A stretch of DNA of 7,451 nucleotides from RXOA01 sp964547105 (GCA_964547105.1 CAZJLO010000073.1:1-7451), one strand, 5' to 3'. Positions 1-7,450 are shown, numbered from the stretch's first letter. Notes: generated by a model from the sequence alone, not told the origin. Program-made: numbers and translations.

Positions 1-151
1 ATGGTCCGTTCTGCTGAGTGCTTCGAGATGAAACGTCAACAAGTTTGATAACAACCTACGTAGCGGGTCTTATTGTGAAAACACTTTCCCTGAAAGTTGT
101 CAAGGGAAAACGAAATGTCGGGGAAAAACGTTCGAGTATCGTTGATAGAAA
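1..151. other. AT-richer stretch with no supported gene
   Basis: This stretch has lower G+C than the rest of the window (hand count about 43% over 1-240). The only open frame at the left edge, 1-48 on the plus strand, gives 15 residues (MVRSAECFEMKRQQV) before a TGA. It could be the tail of a gene cut by the window edge, but nothing supports that. A short imperfect hairpin (TTTCCCT at 85-91, AGGGAAA at 103-109) lacks a following T-run. No promoter, RNA gene or repeat is convincing here. Confidence 0.5.
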
Positions 152-412
152 TCAATAAAGGTTCCCGGTAAAAAAACACCTGAGGGGAGTAGAATAGTCC
201 ACATTCACCTTCGTCTCACTTATATTGTCTGGTCTCCCGATGTGATTGCTTATCATCGCCACATCCCTGGCGACCGAGAGATGAGGGAACAGGGTATATT
301 CCTGAAAGACATATCCCACATGCCGCTTCTGCGGCGGGCGAAATATATTTTTATCCGTATCCACCCAGATCTCACCATTATAAGTGATCCGCCCTTCGTC
401 GGGTCGATCACG
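152..412 (-). pseudogene. ModC-like ABC transporter ATPase fragment
   Basis: This is a remnant of the ATP-binding subunit of an ABC importer, closest by eye to molybdate/tungstate-type ATPases (ModC/WtpC). Read on the minus strand from 412, it shows RDRPDEGRITYNGEIW, then PPQKRHVGYVFQEYTLFPHLSVARDVA. This is the stretch after the Walker A helix and through the Q-loop (VFQ), with the PPQKR and LFPHL motifs typical of ModC. The resemblance ends near position 257, and the last 35 or so residues before the TGA at 152-154 look unrelated. Walker A, the LSGGQ signature, Walker B and the C-terminal domain are all absent, so it cannot be a working ATPase. The first in-frame ATG is at 364, after the similarity has already begun. 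An in-frame TGA at 413-415 occupies the place of the family's conserved glycine in the LAG-x-x-RPDEG segment. Family assignment is fairly sure; the ModC subtype is tentative. Confidence 0.65.
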
Positions 413-580
413 TCACGCCAGTATCCTCTCCCCTGTTGCCGTGGACATCACATTGTTAAATCCACCGGTGAATTCGATGATACCCATGGCATAACAGAAC
501 ATGCAGGACTCATCCGCCAGACGATGGGCCACAACCCGTATCAACTTCTCGGTAATAGGGACGTTCATGTCTCCGTTCAT
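413..580 (-). CDS. Short unrecognised ORF (55 residues), possibly a gene fragment
   Basis: A minus-strand frame from ATG at 580 to TGA at 413-415 encodes 55 residues. It begins MNGDMNVPITEKLIRVVAHR and contains LADESCMFCYAMGIIEFTGG before ending TATGERILA. It has a plausible protein-like composition and a CxxC motif (CMFC, residues 27-30) that could bind metal or be redox active. I do not recognise the family. The frame stays open upstream (IKEGSDIAF) as far as the composition break near 605, so it may be the C-terminal end of a longer gene cut at that point. It is in the same frame as the ABC-like fragment that follows, separated from it only by the TGA. Whether it is a real gene, the tail of one, or the decayed front of the ABC gene is open. 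Confidence 0.35.
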   Translation of the reverse strand: MNGDMNVPITEKLIRVVAHRLADESCMFCYAMGIIEFTGGFNNVMSTATGERILA

Positions 581-606
581 AAATGCAATGTCCGATCCTT
601 CCTTAA

Positions 607-1242
607 TGGAACAGGGAGCGCGGAGATCCGCTGGAGTTTGTCGACAGCAAGCCCTATCCGGAGCGGATAGAAGCCGTTCAGGAGAGAACGGGGCTACCCA
701 GTGCGATTCTTGTCGCGGCGGCCGAGATGGGCGAAATCCCCGTGGTGATGGCGGCGATGGATTTCCGCTTTGTCGGCGGGAGTATGGGCTCGGTGGTCGG
801 CGAGCAGATCTGCCATGGGATGGAGCAGGCGGCAGAACGTAGGACGCCGTTCATTCTCATCTCCTCGTCGGGCGGTGCGAGAATCCAGGAAGGGATGTAC
901 GCACTGATGCAAATGGCGAAGACATCCGCCGTTCGCGAGCGGTTGGCGAGGGATGCCGTTCCATTCATCTCCGTCATGGCCTACCCGACCACCGGAGGGG
1001 TGCAGGCTTCCGTTGCCAGCCTTGGCGATATCATCATCGCCGAACGCGGGGCGTTGATCGGCTTTGCGGGGAGAAGAGTGATCCGCGACACCACGGGGGA
1101 GGATCTTCCGGCGAACTTCCAGACGGACGCTTTCGCGTTCGAACACGGATTTATTGACCGGGTCGTGAATCGGGAGAATCTTCGTGAGGATCTGATCCAG
1201 GTGATTCGATTCTTCCACGCGGCACAGAAGAGGGAATCATGA
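607..1242 (+). CDS. accD: Acetyl-CoA carboxylase carboxyltransferase subunit beta, 5'-truncated
   Basis: AccD forms the carboxyltransferase of acetyl-CoA carboxylase together with AccA. It moves the carboxyl group from carboxybiotin (on AccB) to acetyl-CoA, giving malonyl-CoA for fatty-acid synthesis in the cytosol. The frame from 607 gives 211 residues. It starts at DPLEFVDSKPYPERI, which normally lies about 100 residues into AccD, and continues with IPVVMAAMDFRFVGGSMGSVVGE, SSGGARIQEG, YPTTGGVQASVASLGD and ALIGFAGRRVI, all AccD hallmarks of the crotonase-fold core. The N-terminal zinc-ribbon region with its four cysteines is missing. An in-frame TAA at 604-606 blocks upstream extension, and the first in-frame ATG is at 727, inside the conserved core and without a good ribosome site. 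The 3' end is intact and overlaps accA by 4 bases (ATGA). Identity is very secure; whether the truncation is biological or an assembly join is not. Confidence 0.9.
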   Translation, partial: WNRERGDPLEFVDSKPYPERIEAVQERTGLPSAILVAAAEMGEIPVVMAAMDFRFVGGSMGSVVGEQICHGMEQAAERRTPFILISSSGGARIQEGMYALMQMAKTSAVRERLARDAVPFISVMAYPTTGGVQASVASLGDIIIAERGALIGFAGRRVIRDTTGEDLPANFQTDAFAFEHGFIDRVVNRENLREDLIQVIRFFHAAQKRES

Positions 1243-2192
1243 GCGATGAACGAACGCTCGATCTGCTTGAAGCGAAAATCCGCGAGCTTCGAGAACTCAA
1301 CAAGATAGACGGGATGGACCTTGCTTCTGAGATAGCGAAGCTCGAAGCAAAGCTTGAATCGTTGCGGGTGGCGCTCTACGCCGATCTGTCGGATTGGGAT
1401 CGAGTCAAGATCGCACGGCATCCCAAGCGTCCGTACGCCTGCGACTACTTCGAGAATATCTTCAGCGATTTCTACGAGATGCACGGCGATCGAATGGTCG
1501 GAGACGATCGAGCGCTGATCGGCGGACTTGCAAGGCTCGATGGCAAGCCGGTTGCCGTCATCGGTCAGCAGAAGGGACGCACGACGGAGGAGAACAAGCA
1601 GCGTTTCTTCGGGATGCCAAGGCCTCAAGGATATCGGAAGGCACAGCGGATCTTCCGGCTTGCGGAGCGGTTCGACTTGCCGGTGATCTCGCTTGTCGAT
1701 ACGGCGGGAGCCTATCCGGGGCTGGAGTCGGAGGCCGGGAATATCGGCGGTGCGGTGGCCGAGAACCTGGCACTCATGTCCCATCTTGAGGTCCCGATAG
1801 TCGTCTGCATCGTCGGCGAAGGCGGCTCGGGGGGGGCGCTGGCGGTCGGCGTCGGGGATCGCATTCTGATGCTGGAAAACGCAACGTTCTCCGTGATCAG
1901 CCCCGAAGGGGCGGCGGCGATTCTTTGGAAGGACAAGGAACGAACCCGGGAGGCGGCGGAAGCGCTGCAGCTAACGGCGGGGAAGCTACTCCAGCTCGGA
2001 CTAATCGATGAGGTCATTCCTGAGCCGCTGGGAGGCGCGCACAAGAACTGGCCCGAGGTCTTCGAATCGGTTCGCGCCAGCCTCGTTCGGCATGTCGAAC
2101 AGCTGGATGACATGCCGCGGGAGCAGCTGGTGGAGTCGCGCTACCTGCGCTACCGAGAGATTGGAGAATTCCGCACATTGGCCGAAGCATGA
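1239..2192 (+). CDS. accA: Acetyl-CoA carboxylase carboxyltransferase subunit alpha
   Basis: AccA is the partner of AccD in the carboxyltransferase that makes malonyl-CoA. The 317-residue length matches the family (about 315-320). An N-terminal helical, probably coiled region (residues 5-48) is followed by the AccA landmarks: HPKRPYACDYF (61-71), FGMPRPQGYRKA (124-135), DTAGAYPG (154-161), the oxyanion-hole glycines GEGGSGGA (193-200) and SPEGAAAILWKD (221-232). The segment after DTAGAYPG reads LESEAGNIGGAVAENL, where most AccA proteins have an EERGQ-type sequence; this is a variant, not a break. The start is the ATG overlapping the accD TGA, with AGAGGGA a few bases upstream, so the two genes are translationally coupled and should be made in equal amounts. 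The 3' end overlaps the next gene in the same ATGA way. Identity is secure. Confidence 0.97.
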   Translation: MSDERTLDLLEAKIRELRELNKIDGMDLASEIAKLEAKLESLRVALYADLSDWDRVKIARHPKRPYACDYFENIFSDFYEMHGDRMVGDDRALIGGLARLDGKPVAVIGQQKGRTTEENKQRFFGMPRPQGYRKAQRIFRLAERFDLPVISLVDTAGAYPGLESEAGNIGGAVAENLALMSHLEVPIVVCIVGEGGSGGALAVGVGDRILMLENATFSVISPEGAAAILWKDKERTREAAEALQLTAGKLLQLGLIDEVIPEPLGGAHKNWPEVFESVRASLVRHVEQLDDMPREQLVESRYLRYREIGEFRTLAEA

Positions 2193-2680
2193 CGCGGATG
2201 CTGCTTGCGGTTGGGAATCCTCTTGCCGGAGACGACGGAGCAGCTGCATTGGCTGCGTCGCGGTTGCGGGATTCAGGTGCGGATTGGCGGATCGTAGATG
2301 CCGGACTCTCTCCGGAGAACGTGACCGGAGTCGTTCGATGCGAGGCCCCCGATCTCCTCGTGGTGGTCGATGCCGCACGGATGGGTACGCCGAGTGGTTC
2401 ATTCTTCCGCCTACCAACGGAATTCGCCGATAGGATGTTGTTTTCCACCCATGGGCTTCCGTTGCCGTTTCTCATCGATCGTCTGCGGGAAGCCGCCGGT
2501 CGAATCATCCTGATCGGCATCGAACCCAGAAGCACGGTGTTGGGCACCCCTATCTCCGCGGAAGTCTCACGTGCGGCGGAGCGTGTTGCGGAGCTGCTTG
2601 CAGCGGACGCTGTCGAGCAAATCCCAAGAATACAGGATGGACGTGACAGGGTTCTAGGGTCGGGTTCCGCCGTGTCCTAA
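2189..2680 (+). CDS. HycI-type hydrogenase maturation protease (peptidase M52)
   Basis: Peptidases of this family act last in [NiFe] hydrogenase assembly: they sense nickel in the active site and cut a short C-terminal tail from the large subunit. The 163-residue protein shows the family order. LAVGNPLAGDDG (residues 6-17) is followed by IVDAGLSPENVTG (35-47), LLVVVDAARMG (56-66), STHGLPLPFLID (86-97) and LIGIEP (108-113). D16, D61 and H88 match by position the nickel ligands of HycI-type proteases (Asp, Asp, His). The SPEN and STH-LP motifs favour the HycI/coenzyme F420-type branch over HyaD/HybD. Its ATG overlaps the accA stop (ATGA) and has only a weak ribosome site, so it probably depends on translation of accA. 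No hydrogenase subunit lies in the window, so its target is encoded elsewhere. Family sure; exact partner unknown. Confidence 0.88.
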   Translation: MTRMLLAVGNPLAGDDGAAALAASRLRDSGADWRIVDAGLSPENVTGVVRCEAPDLLVVVDAARMGTPSGSFFRLPTEFADRMLFSTHGLPLPFLIDRLREAAGRIILIGIEPRSTVLGTPISAEVSRAAERVAELLAADAVEQIPRIQDGRDRVLGSGSAVS

Positions 2681-3945
2681 GGTCGGTTTCCTGGATTACC
2701 TGGGCTGCCGTCGGCGACGGCGGATGTGCCGCGGAAGAAGATGACGACGAGGATCGGTGACACTAGGTAGAACCCCATCATTGCCAGGAAGAGCGGCGAG
2801 AAGCCGACCGCTCCCTGAATATGCCCGCTGACAAACGAACTCAATGCCCACCCCGCGTTCCACGACAGCGAGACAAGACTGGCGGCAAGAGGCCGGAGGG
2901 GCGAAGGGACCACGCTCATCGAGAGTGCGTTGAATGTGGGCGTGCTCATGTTCATCAATGCCGTGCGAATGAGGTAGCCCGAAATCGAGATCCACAGCCA
3001 CGGAGCAAACCCCATTACCAGCAGAAACGGCAGAGAAATAAACTGGGTCAGGGCGATTGCCCAGATATTGCCCAGCCGCTTGACGAGAAACGGCATCATC
3101 AATCCGGCGAAAACGATCGTCAACGAGGAGACGGCGAATGCCGTTCCCAAGGTTGCGTCGGAAGCGCCGAATTCGATCCGGTAGAACACGTTGACAAACG
3201 GCATGATTAACCCGGCGCCGCAAGAGATGGTGAGCTGGACGGCGATCAGCTGCAGGAGAGATTTTCGATGGGGGCGCAGCTCGGACCGTTTCAGCGACAG
3301 CTTGGCCCGGCCGCGATGACGCCCCATCCAGATCACCGGAGCGAGAGCAAAGCTGGCGATGACCATCGCCGTGATCAGCGTCGCCCGATACGGCGCCGGT
3401 CCCGAGTCGGGAAGACCGAACAGCCGATGATAGAGGCCGGGAAGAACGCCGCCGACAGCGCTGGCGACGACGGTGGCCAGCGTGGCCGCCGCGAACTGGA
3501 TCGAGAAGAGATGGGTTCGGTCCTGTTCGGTGGACACATCGGCCATCAAGGGGGACGCCGTGATCATTGTCAATGCCGAGCCGAGTCCCCACAAGGCGCT
3601 CGCCATCAACAGAGGGGCGCGAGAAGGAAGCAGCGTCCAGCCGAGGAGGGCAGCGATTTGAAGCGAAACACCCAGGAGTAAGCCGCGGCGGTACCCAAAT
3701 CGGGGCAAGAGGAAGCCTACGGGAAGAGCCACCAACGCAGTGACAAACGCCGGGATCCCGACGAGCCAGCCGATGAACGCCTGATCGAATCCGAGTTCCA
3801 GAGCATAGAGATTCAGGTACAGGTACTGTACCCCGATCATCAAGCTGTAGATAGACGTGCAGATCAGATAGAGTTTGGCATCGCGCGAGAATCCTCGCAT
3901 GGTGGCAAGGTACTCCCGAAGCGCTTTGCCATGAGTTTTCCTCAT
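2677..3945 (-). CDS. Major facilitator superfamily transporter
   Basis: A 422-residue inner-membrane protein with about 12 hydrophobic segments. Six lie roughly within residues 24-207 and six within 229-404, separated by a basic cytoplasmic loop (208-228, rich in R, K and H), as in MFS carriers. The loop between segments 2 and 3 reads GFLLPRFGYRRG (77-88), a version of MFS motif A with the usual acidic residue replaced by proline. A weaker copy, PFLVKRLGN (285-293), follows segment 8. The protein is a proton- or gradient-driven carrier, but its substrate cannot be read from the sequence; by eye it resembles sugar or drug exporters. Its ATG follows the tkt TAG with no gap, so it is probably co-transcribed and coupled to tkt. 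Its own TAG overlaps the stop of the convergent protease gene by 4 bases. MFS assignment is secure. Confidence 0.92.
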   Translation of the reverse strand: MRKTHGKALREYLATMRGFSRDAKLYLICTSIYSLMIGVQYLYLNLYALELGFDQAFIGWLVGIPAFVTALVALPVGFLLPRFGYRRGLLLGVSLQIAALLGWTLLPSRAPLLMASALWGLGSALTMITASPLMADVSTEQDRTHLFSIQFAAATLATVVASAVGGVLPGLYHRLFGLPDSGPAPYRATLITAMVIASFALAPVIWMGRHRGRAKLSLKRSELRPHRKSLLQLIAVQLTISCGAGLIMPFVNVFYRIEFGASDATLGTAFAVSSLTIVFAGLMMPFLVKRLGNIWAIALTQFISLPFLLVMGFAPWLWISISGYLIRTALMNMSTPTFNALSMSVVPSPLRPLAASLVSLSWNAGWALSSFVSGHIQGAVGFSPLFLAMMGFYLVSPILVVIFFRGTSAVADGSPGNPGNRP

Positions 3946-6015
3946 CTAGGCCGACGCTTCTTCCATCAGCAGAGAGTGTGCTTCCGCCAGCACGGCCTGG
4001 GGGGAAATCCCCAGGCGACTCATGACTTCCGGCCCGGGTGCGCTTGCCCCGAATCGATCGATGCTGAGGATCCGCCGTCCTGGTCCGGACCCAACGTATC
4101 GCTCCCATCCCATCCGGATCCCCGCTTCGATGGCGATGCGCAACTTGATCTTCTCCGGAAGAACCTCGCGGCGGTACGACTCCGGCTGGCGCTCGAATAA
4201 CTCCCAGCTAGGCATCGAGATCACGCGGACGCGATGTCCCTCGTTCGCCAGCGTTTTCGCGGCCTCGACGATCACAGCGACTTCGGATCCCGATGCCATG
4301 AGAAGAATCTGGGGATCGGGGGAAGAATCCCACAGAACGTAGGCGCCGCGGCGTACCTCGCACGCCGAGCCATACCGAGTGCGATCGAGGGTCGGGAGTG
4401 CCTGCCGCGAGAAGACAAGAACTGTGGGAGCGGCTCTCTGTTCGACCGCAATTCGCCAAGCGGTCGCTGCCTCATTGGCGTCGGCGGGGCGGATAACGGC
4501 CAGATTGGGAATGGCGCGGAGCGCAGCAATCTGCTCGATCGGTTGATGGGTGGGACCGTCTTCACCGACCCCGACGCTGTCGTGCGTGAACACGAAAATT
4601 GCCGGGTAACCACTCAGAGCGGCAAGGCGTAGCGCCGGCCTCATGTAGTCGGAGAATACGAGGAACGTAGCGGTGTAGGGGATGAATCCCCCGTGAGCGG
4701 CGAGGCCGTTAGCGATCGCGGCCATTGCATGTTCACGCACGCCGAAATGAAGATTCCGGCCCTCGTACCCCCACGGACCTCCGACAGCGCCCTGGACCTC
4801 ATCAGGTACGGGGCCCGGCCGTTGGAAGTCACCCTGCTCCTTCAGCCAAGTGAACGTCGACGGATTCAAATCGGCCGACCCTCCGAACAGCTCGGGAAGT
4901 GCGCCGCCGACGGCCTGCATGATCGCCTCCGAGGCCTTGCGCGTCGCCATTCCTTTTGCGTCCGGTTCGAACTCCGGCAGCACTTCCTCCCAGTGTTGGG
5001 GAAGCTTTGCTTGCATGCGACGACGGAACTCTCCGGCGAGAGTGGGGAGCTCCGCTTCATAGGTGTCGAACCGCGCCCGCCACTGTTCATGAATTGTCTT
5101 GCCCTTGTCGCTGACCGACGCAAACTGCCGACCGACATCATCGGGAATGAAGAATCGTGGCTCGACAGGCCACCCGACCTCGTTCTTGGCTGCGTTAAGC
5201 TCCTCCGGGCCGAGCGGTGCGCCGTGCGCCTTGAACGAGCCTTGTTTGGTCGGAGCGCCATGTCCTATCACTGTGGCTACCTCAATCAGGGTTGGCTTGG
5301 CTGTCTGTTGCTTCGCAATCGTGATCGCAGTGTCGATTGCCTCGAGGTCTTCGCCATCATCCACTTTAAGGACCTGCCAACCGGCGGCAGCGAAGCGGGC
5401 ACCGGTATCCTCGGATGTCGAAAGCGATGTGGACCCGGCAAGGGAGATGCGATTGGAATCATAGAGAACGATCAGTCTCCCCAGTCCGAGATGGCCGGCA
5501 AGCGCACTGGCCTCGTAGGCGACACCTTCCATCAGACAGCCATCGCCAACCAGAGCGTATGTGTAGTGGTCCACCACGCTGTGCGTTGCCGTGTTGTAGA
5601 CGGCGGCAAGATGGCGTTCGGCGATCGCCATCCCGACGGCATTGGCGATCCCTTGCCCAAGAGGGCCGGTTGTGATTTCCACCCCCGGGCACACGTGACT
5701 CTCGGGATGTCCGGCTGCGCGGCTTCCCCACTGACGGAATTTCCGGAGTTCGTCGAGCGCCAGGTCATACCCGGAGAGCACAAGGAGGGAGTAGAGCAGC
5801 GCGGAGCCATGCCCGGCGGACAGCACGAATCGATCGCGATCGGCCCAATCGGGTGCCGACGGATGATGGCGTAGATGTCTCGTCCATAGGACATAAGCCA
5901 TGGGAGCGGCACCGAGCGGCAGCCCCGGATGCCCTGACCGGGCCTGCTCGATTGCGTCACATGCAAGGAAACGGAGTGCATGGACACAGCTGTGGTCGAT
6001 CTGGGACGTGGTCAT
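3946..6015 (-). CDS. tkt: Transketolase
   Basis: Transketolase moves two-carbon ketol units between sugar phosphates using thiamine diphosphate, in the non-oxidative pentose phosphate pathway. The length of 689 residues is normal for the bacterial homodimer (about 660-690). The N-terminal cofactor domain has SGHPG (H29), GHGS (H69), GHPE (H103), GPLGQG (117-122), the thiamine-diphosphate motif GDGC with D158, through N188, and H264 in KAHGAP. The middle domain has the catalytic glutamate E428 in VREHA and GEDGPTHQP with H490. The C-terminal domain starts near 560 (LLMASGSEV, 571-579). All key histidines and metal ligands are present, so it should be active. The start is supported by GGAGG six bases upstream. 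It is the first gene of a two-gene unit with the MFS carrier and is divergent from the ABC ATPase gene. DXS and plant-type fused forms are excluded by the motif order. Confidence 0.98.
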   Translation of the reverse strand: MTTSQIDHSCVHALRFLACDAIEQARSGHPGLPLGAAPMAYVLWTRHLRHHPSAPDWADRDRFVLSAGHGSALLYSLLVLSGYDLALDELRKFRQWGSRAAGHPESHVCPGVEITTGPLGQGIANAVGMAIAERHLAAVYNTATHSVVDHYTYALVGDGCLMEGVAYEASALAGHLGLGRLIVLYDSNRISLAGSTSLSTSEDTGARFAAAGWQVLKVDDGEDLEAIDTAITIAKQQTAKPTLIEVATVIGHGAPTKQGSFKAHGAPLGPEELNAAKNEVGWPVEPRFFIPDDVGRQFASVSDKGKTIHEQWRARFDTYEAELPTLAGEFRRRMQAKLPQHWEEVLPEFEPDAKGMATRKASEAIMQAVGGALPELFGGSADLNPSTFTWLKEQGDFQRPGPVPDEVQGAVGGPWGYEGRNLHFGVREHAMAAIANGLAAHGGFIPYTATFLVFSDYMRPALRLAALSGYPAIFVFTHDSVGVGEDGPTHQPIEQIAALRAIPNLAVIRPADANEAATAWRIAVEQRAAPTVLVFSRQALPTLDRTRYGSACEVRRGAYVLWDSSPDPQILLMASGSEVAVIVEAAKTLANEGHRVRVISMPSWELFERQPESYRREVLPEKIKLRIAIEAGIRMGWERYVGSGPGRRILSIDRFGASAPGPEVMSRLGISPQAVLAEAHSLLMEEASA

Positions 6016-6021
6016 CGATTT

Positions 6022-6026
6022 CCTCC
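6022..6026 (-). promoter_or_regulatory. Ribosome binding site of tkt
   Basis: The minus strand reads GGAGG followed by AAATCG and then the ATG of tkt, a strong Shine-Dalgarno site with 6-base spacing. It fixes the tkt start at 6015. Confidence 0.8.
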
Positions 6027-6147
6027 GCTTTCATTCACTCTTGAAGCCGTCCGGAAAGCGCATCTCGCCAGGTCTTCCCGATGAATCGTGGCGTAGAGCC
6101 TCCGGGTCAAACAGCAATCAACTTTGAGCACCCGAGAAGCGAAAGTC

Positions 6148-6171
6148 AACCTGCCGGGCGCGGCCCAGGTT
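6148..6171. repeat. Inverted repeat AACCTG...CAGGTT with inner hairpin
   Basis: AACCTG at 6148-6153 is matched by CAGGTT at 6166-6171. As RNA it can also fold as AACCT, a 3-base bulge (GCC), GGGC, loop GCG, GCCC, AGGTT. It overlaps the possible -35 box of tkt, so it could be a repressor operator or a leader hairpin. No T-run follows on either strand, so it is not an intrinsic terminator. Confidence 0.45.
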
Positions 6172-6206
6172 GGCGGCCGATCGGAGGTCGGCGTTGTCAG
6201 CGTGCC

Positions 6207-6232
6207 AACCCCTGACGGCAAGCCGTCTGGTT
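6207..6232. repeat. Inverted repeat AACC...GACGGC-AA-GCCGTC...GGTT
   Basis: A perfect 6-base stem, GACGGC at 6214-6219 and GCCGTC at 6222-6227, separated by AA, is enclosed by AACC (6207-6210) and GGTT (6229-6232), with CC/GG pairing as an alternative closure. It has the same outer arms as the element at 6148-6171, about 60 bases away. A paired operator or a leader structure is possible; it has no proper T-run for termination. Confidence 0.5.
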
Positions 6233-6363
6233 GTCTGGCCCATCTAGCGCGCGCTGGGGTTTCCCGATACACTAGCCATGAGCTGGATCGGTAGCGTGCA
6301 GCGATATAGCGCTTGCCGGAAACGCGTTGATGACGCCCTTAACAACCATCCGGAAGCGGAAAG

Positions 6364-6368
6364 AGGAG
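6364..6368 (+). promoter_or_regulatory. Ribosome binding site of the ABC ATPase gene
   Basis: AGGAG lies 5 bases before the ATG at 6374. It decides the start: the frame is open back to an ATG at 6278, but that start has no ribosome site and would add 32 residues unlike any MalK-type N-terminus. Confidence 0.8.
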
Positions 6369-6373
6369 TGCAC

Positions 6374-7450
<1,077 letters not shown>

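Larger units (their letters stand above)
6016..6373. promoter_or_regulatory. Divergent intergenic region between tkt and the ABC ATPase gene
   Basis: These 358 bases must carry the promoters for both flanking genes. For tkt the best -35-like box is TTGACT on the minus strand (plus positions 6144-6149), but the sequence 17 bases on, CAAAGT, is a poor -10. For the ABC gene, TACACT at 6268-6273 resembles a -10 but has no good -35 at the right distance. Two hairpin-forming inverted repeats, listed separately, occupy 6148-6171 and 6207-6232. A GGTTGGC at 6168-6174 is also the inverse of GCCAACC at 6204-6210. No RNA gene or known riboswitch is recognisable. Open frames here have no coding support. 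Confidence 0.5.

Noticed and set aside
85..109. Inverted repeat TTTCCCT/AGGGAAA as a terminator
   Set aside because: It has a short AT-rich stem with an 11-base loop, no T-run, and no gene to terminate.
413..415. TGA read as glycine, as in the code of some candidate-phylum bacteria, which would restore the ABC glycine
   Set aside because: The frame would then also read through the TGA at 152-154 into sequence with no family match, Walker A is still missing, and accD, accA and the ABC ATPase gene in this window all end normally at TGA.
590..620. Insertion-sequence end or target duplication at the join
   Set aside because: I found no terminal inverted repeat, duplicated target or transposase fragment beside the break.
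242..670. Plus-strand open frame of 142 residues across the join
   Set aside because: It lies antisense to the ABC-like fragment, crosses the composition break, overlaps accD out of frame, and has no recognisable motif.
2707..2721. GCCGTC-GGC-GACGGC stem as a terminator of the protease operon
   Set aside because: It lies inside the end of the MFS coding region and is not followed by a T-run; it fits GC-rich codon use.
4693..5874. Long plus-strand open frame of 393 residues opposite tkt
   Set aside because: It is the antisense shadow of a clear transketolase gene in GC-rich DNA, with no motif of its own. The same applies to the 470-residue minus frame at 2696-4108 over the MFS gene and the 267-residue minus frame at 981-1784 over accDA.
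6012..6272. Minus-strand frame of 86 residues whose stop overlaps the tkt ATG (ATGA)
   Set aside because: The overlap looks like coupling, but the protein is low-complexity and rich in Arg, Pro and Thr, has no family features, and covers the inverted repeats and likely promoter. It is probably chance.
6278..6373. Upstream start adding 32 residues to the ABC ATPase
   Set aside because: No ribosome site precedes it, and the family N-terminus (MAQVTLTNVTKKFG) begins at 6374 behind a good AGGAG.
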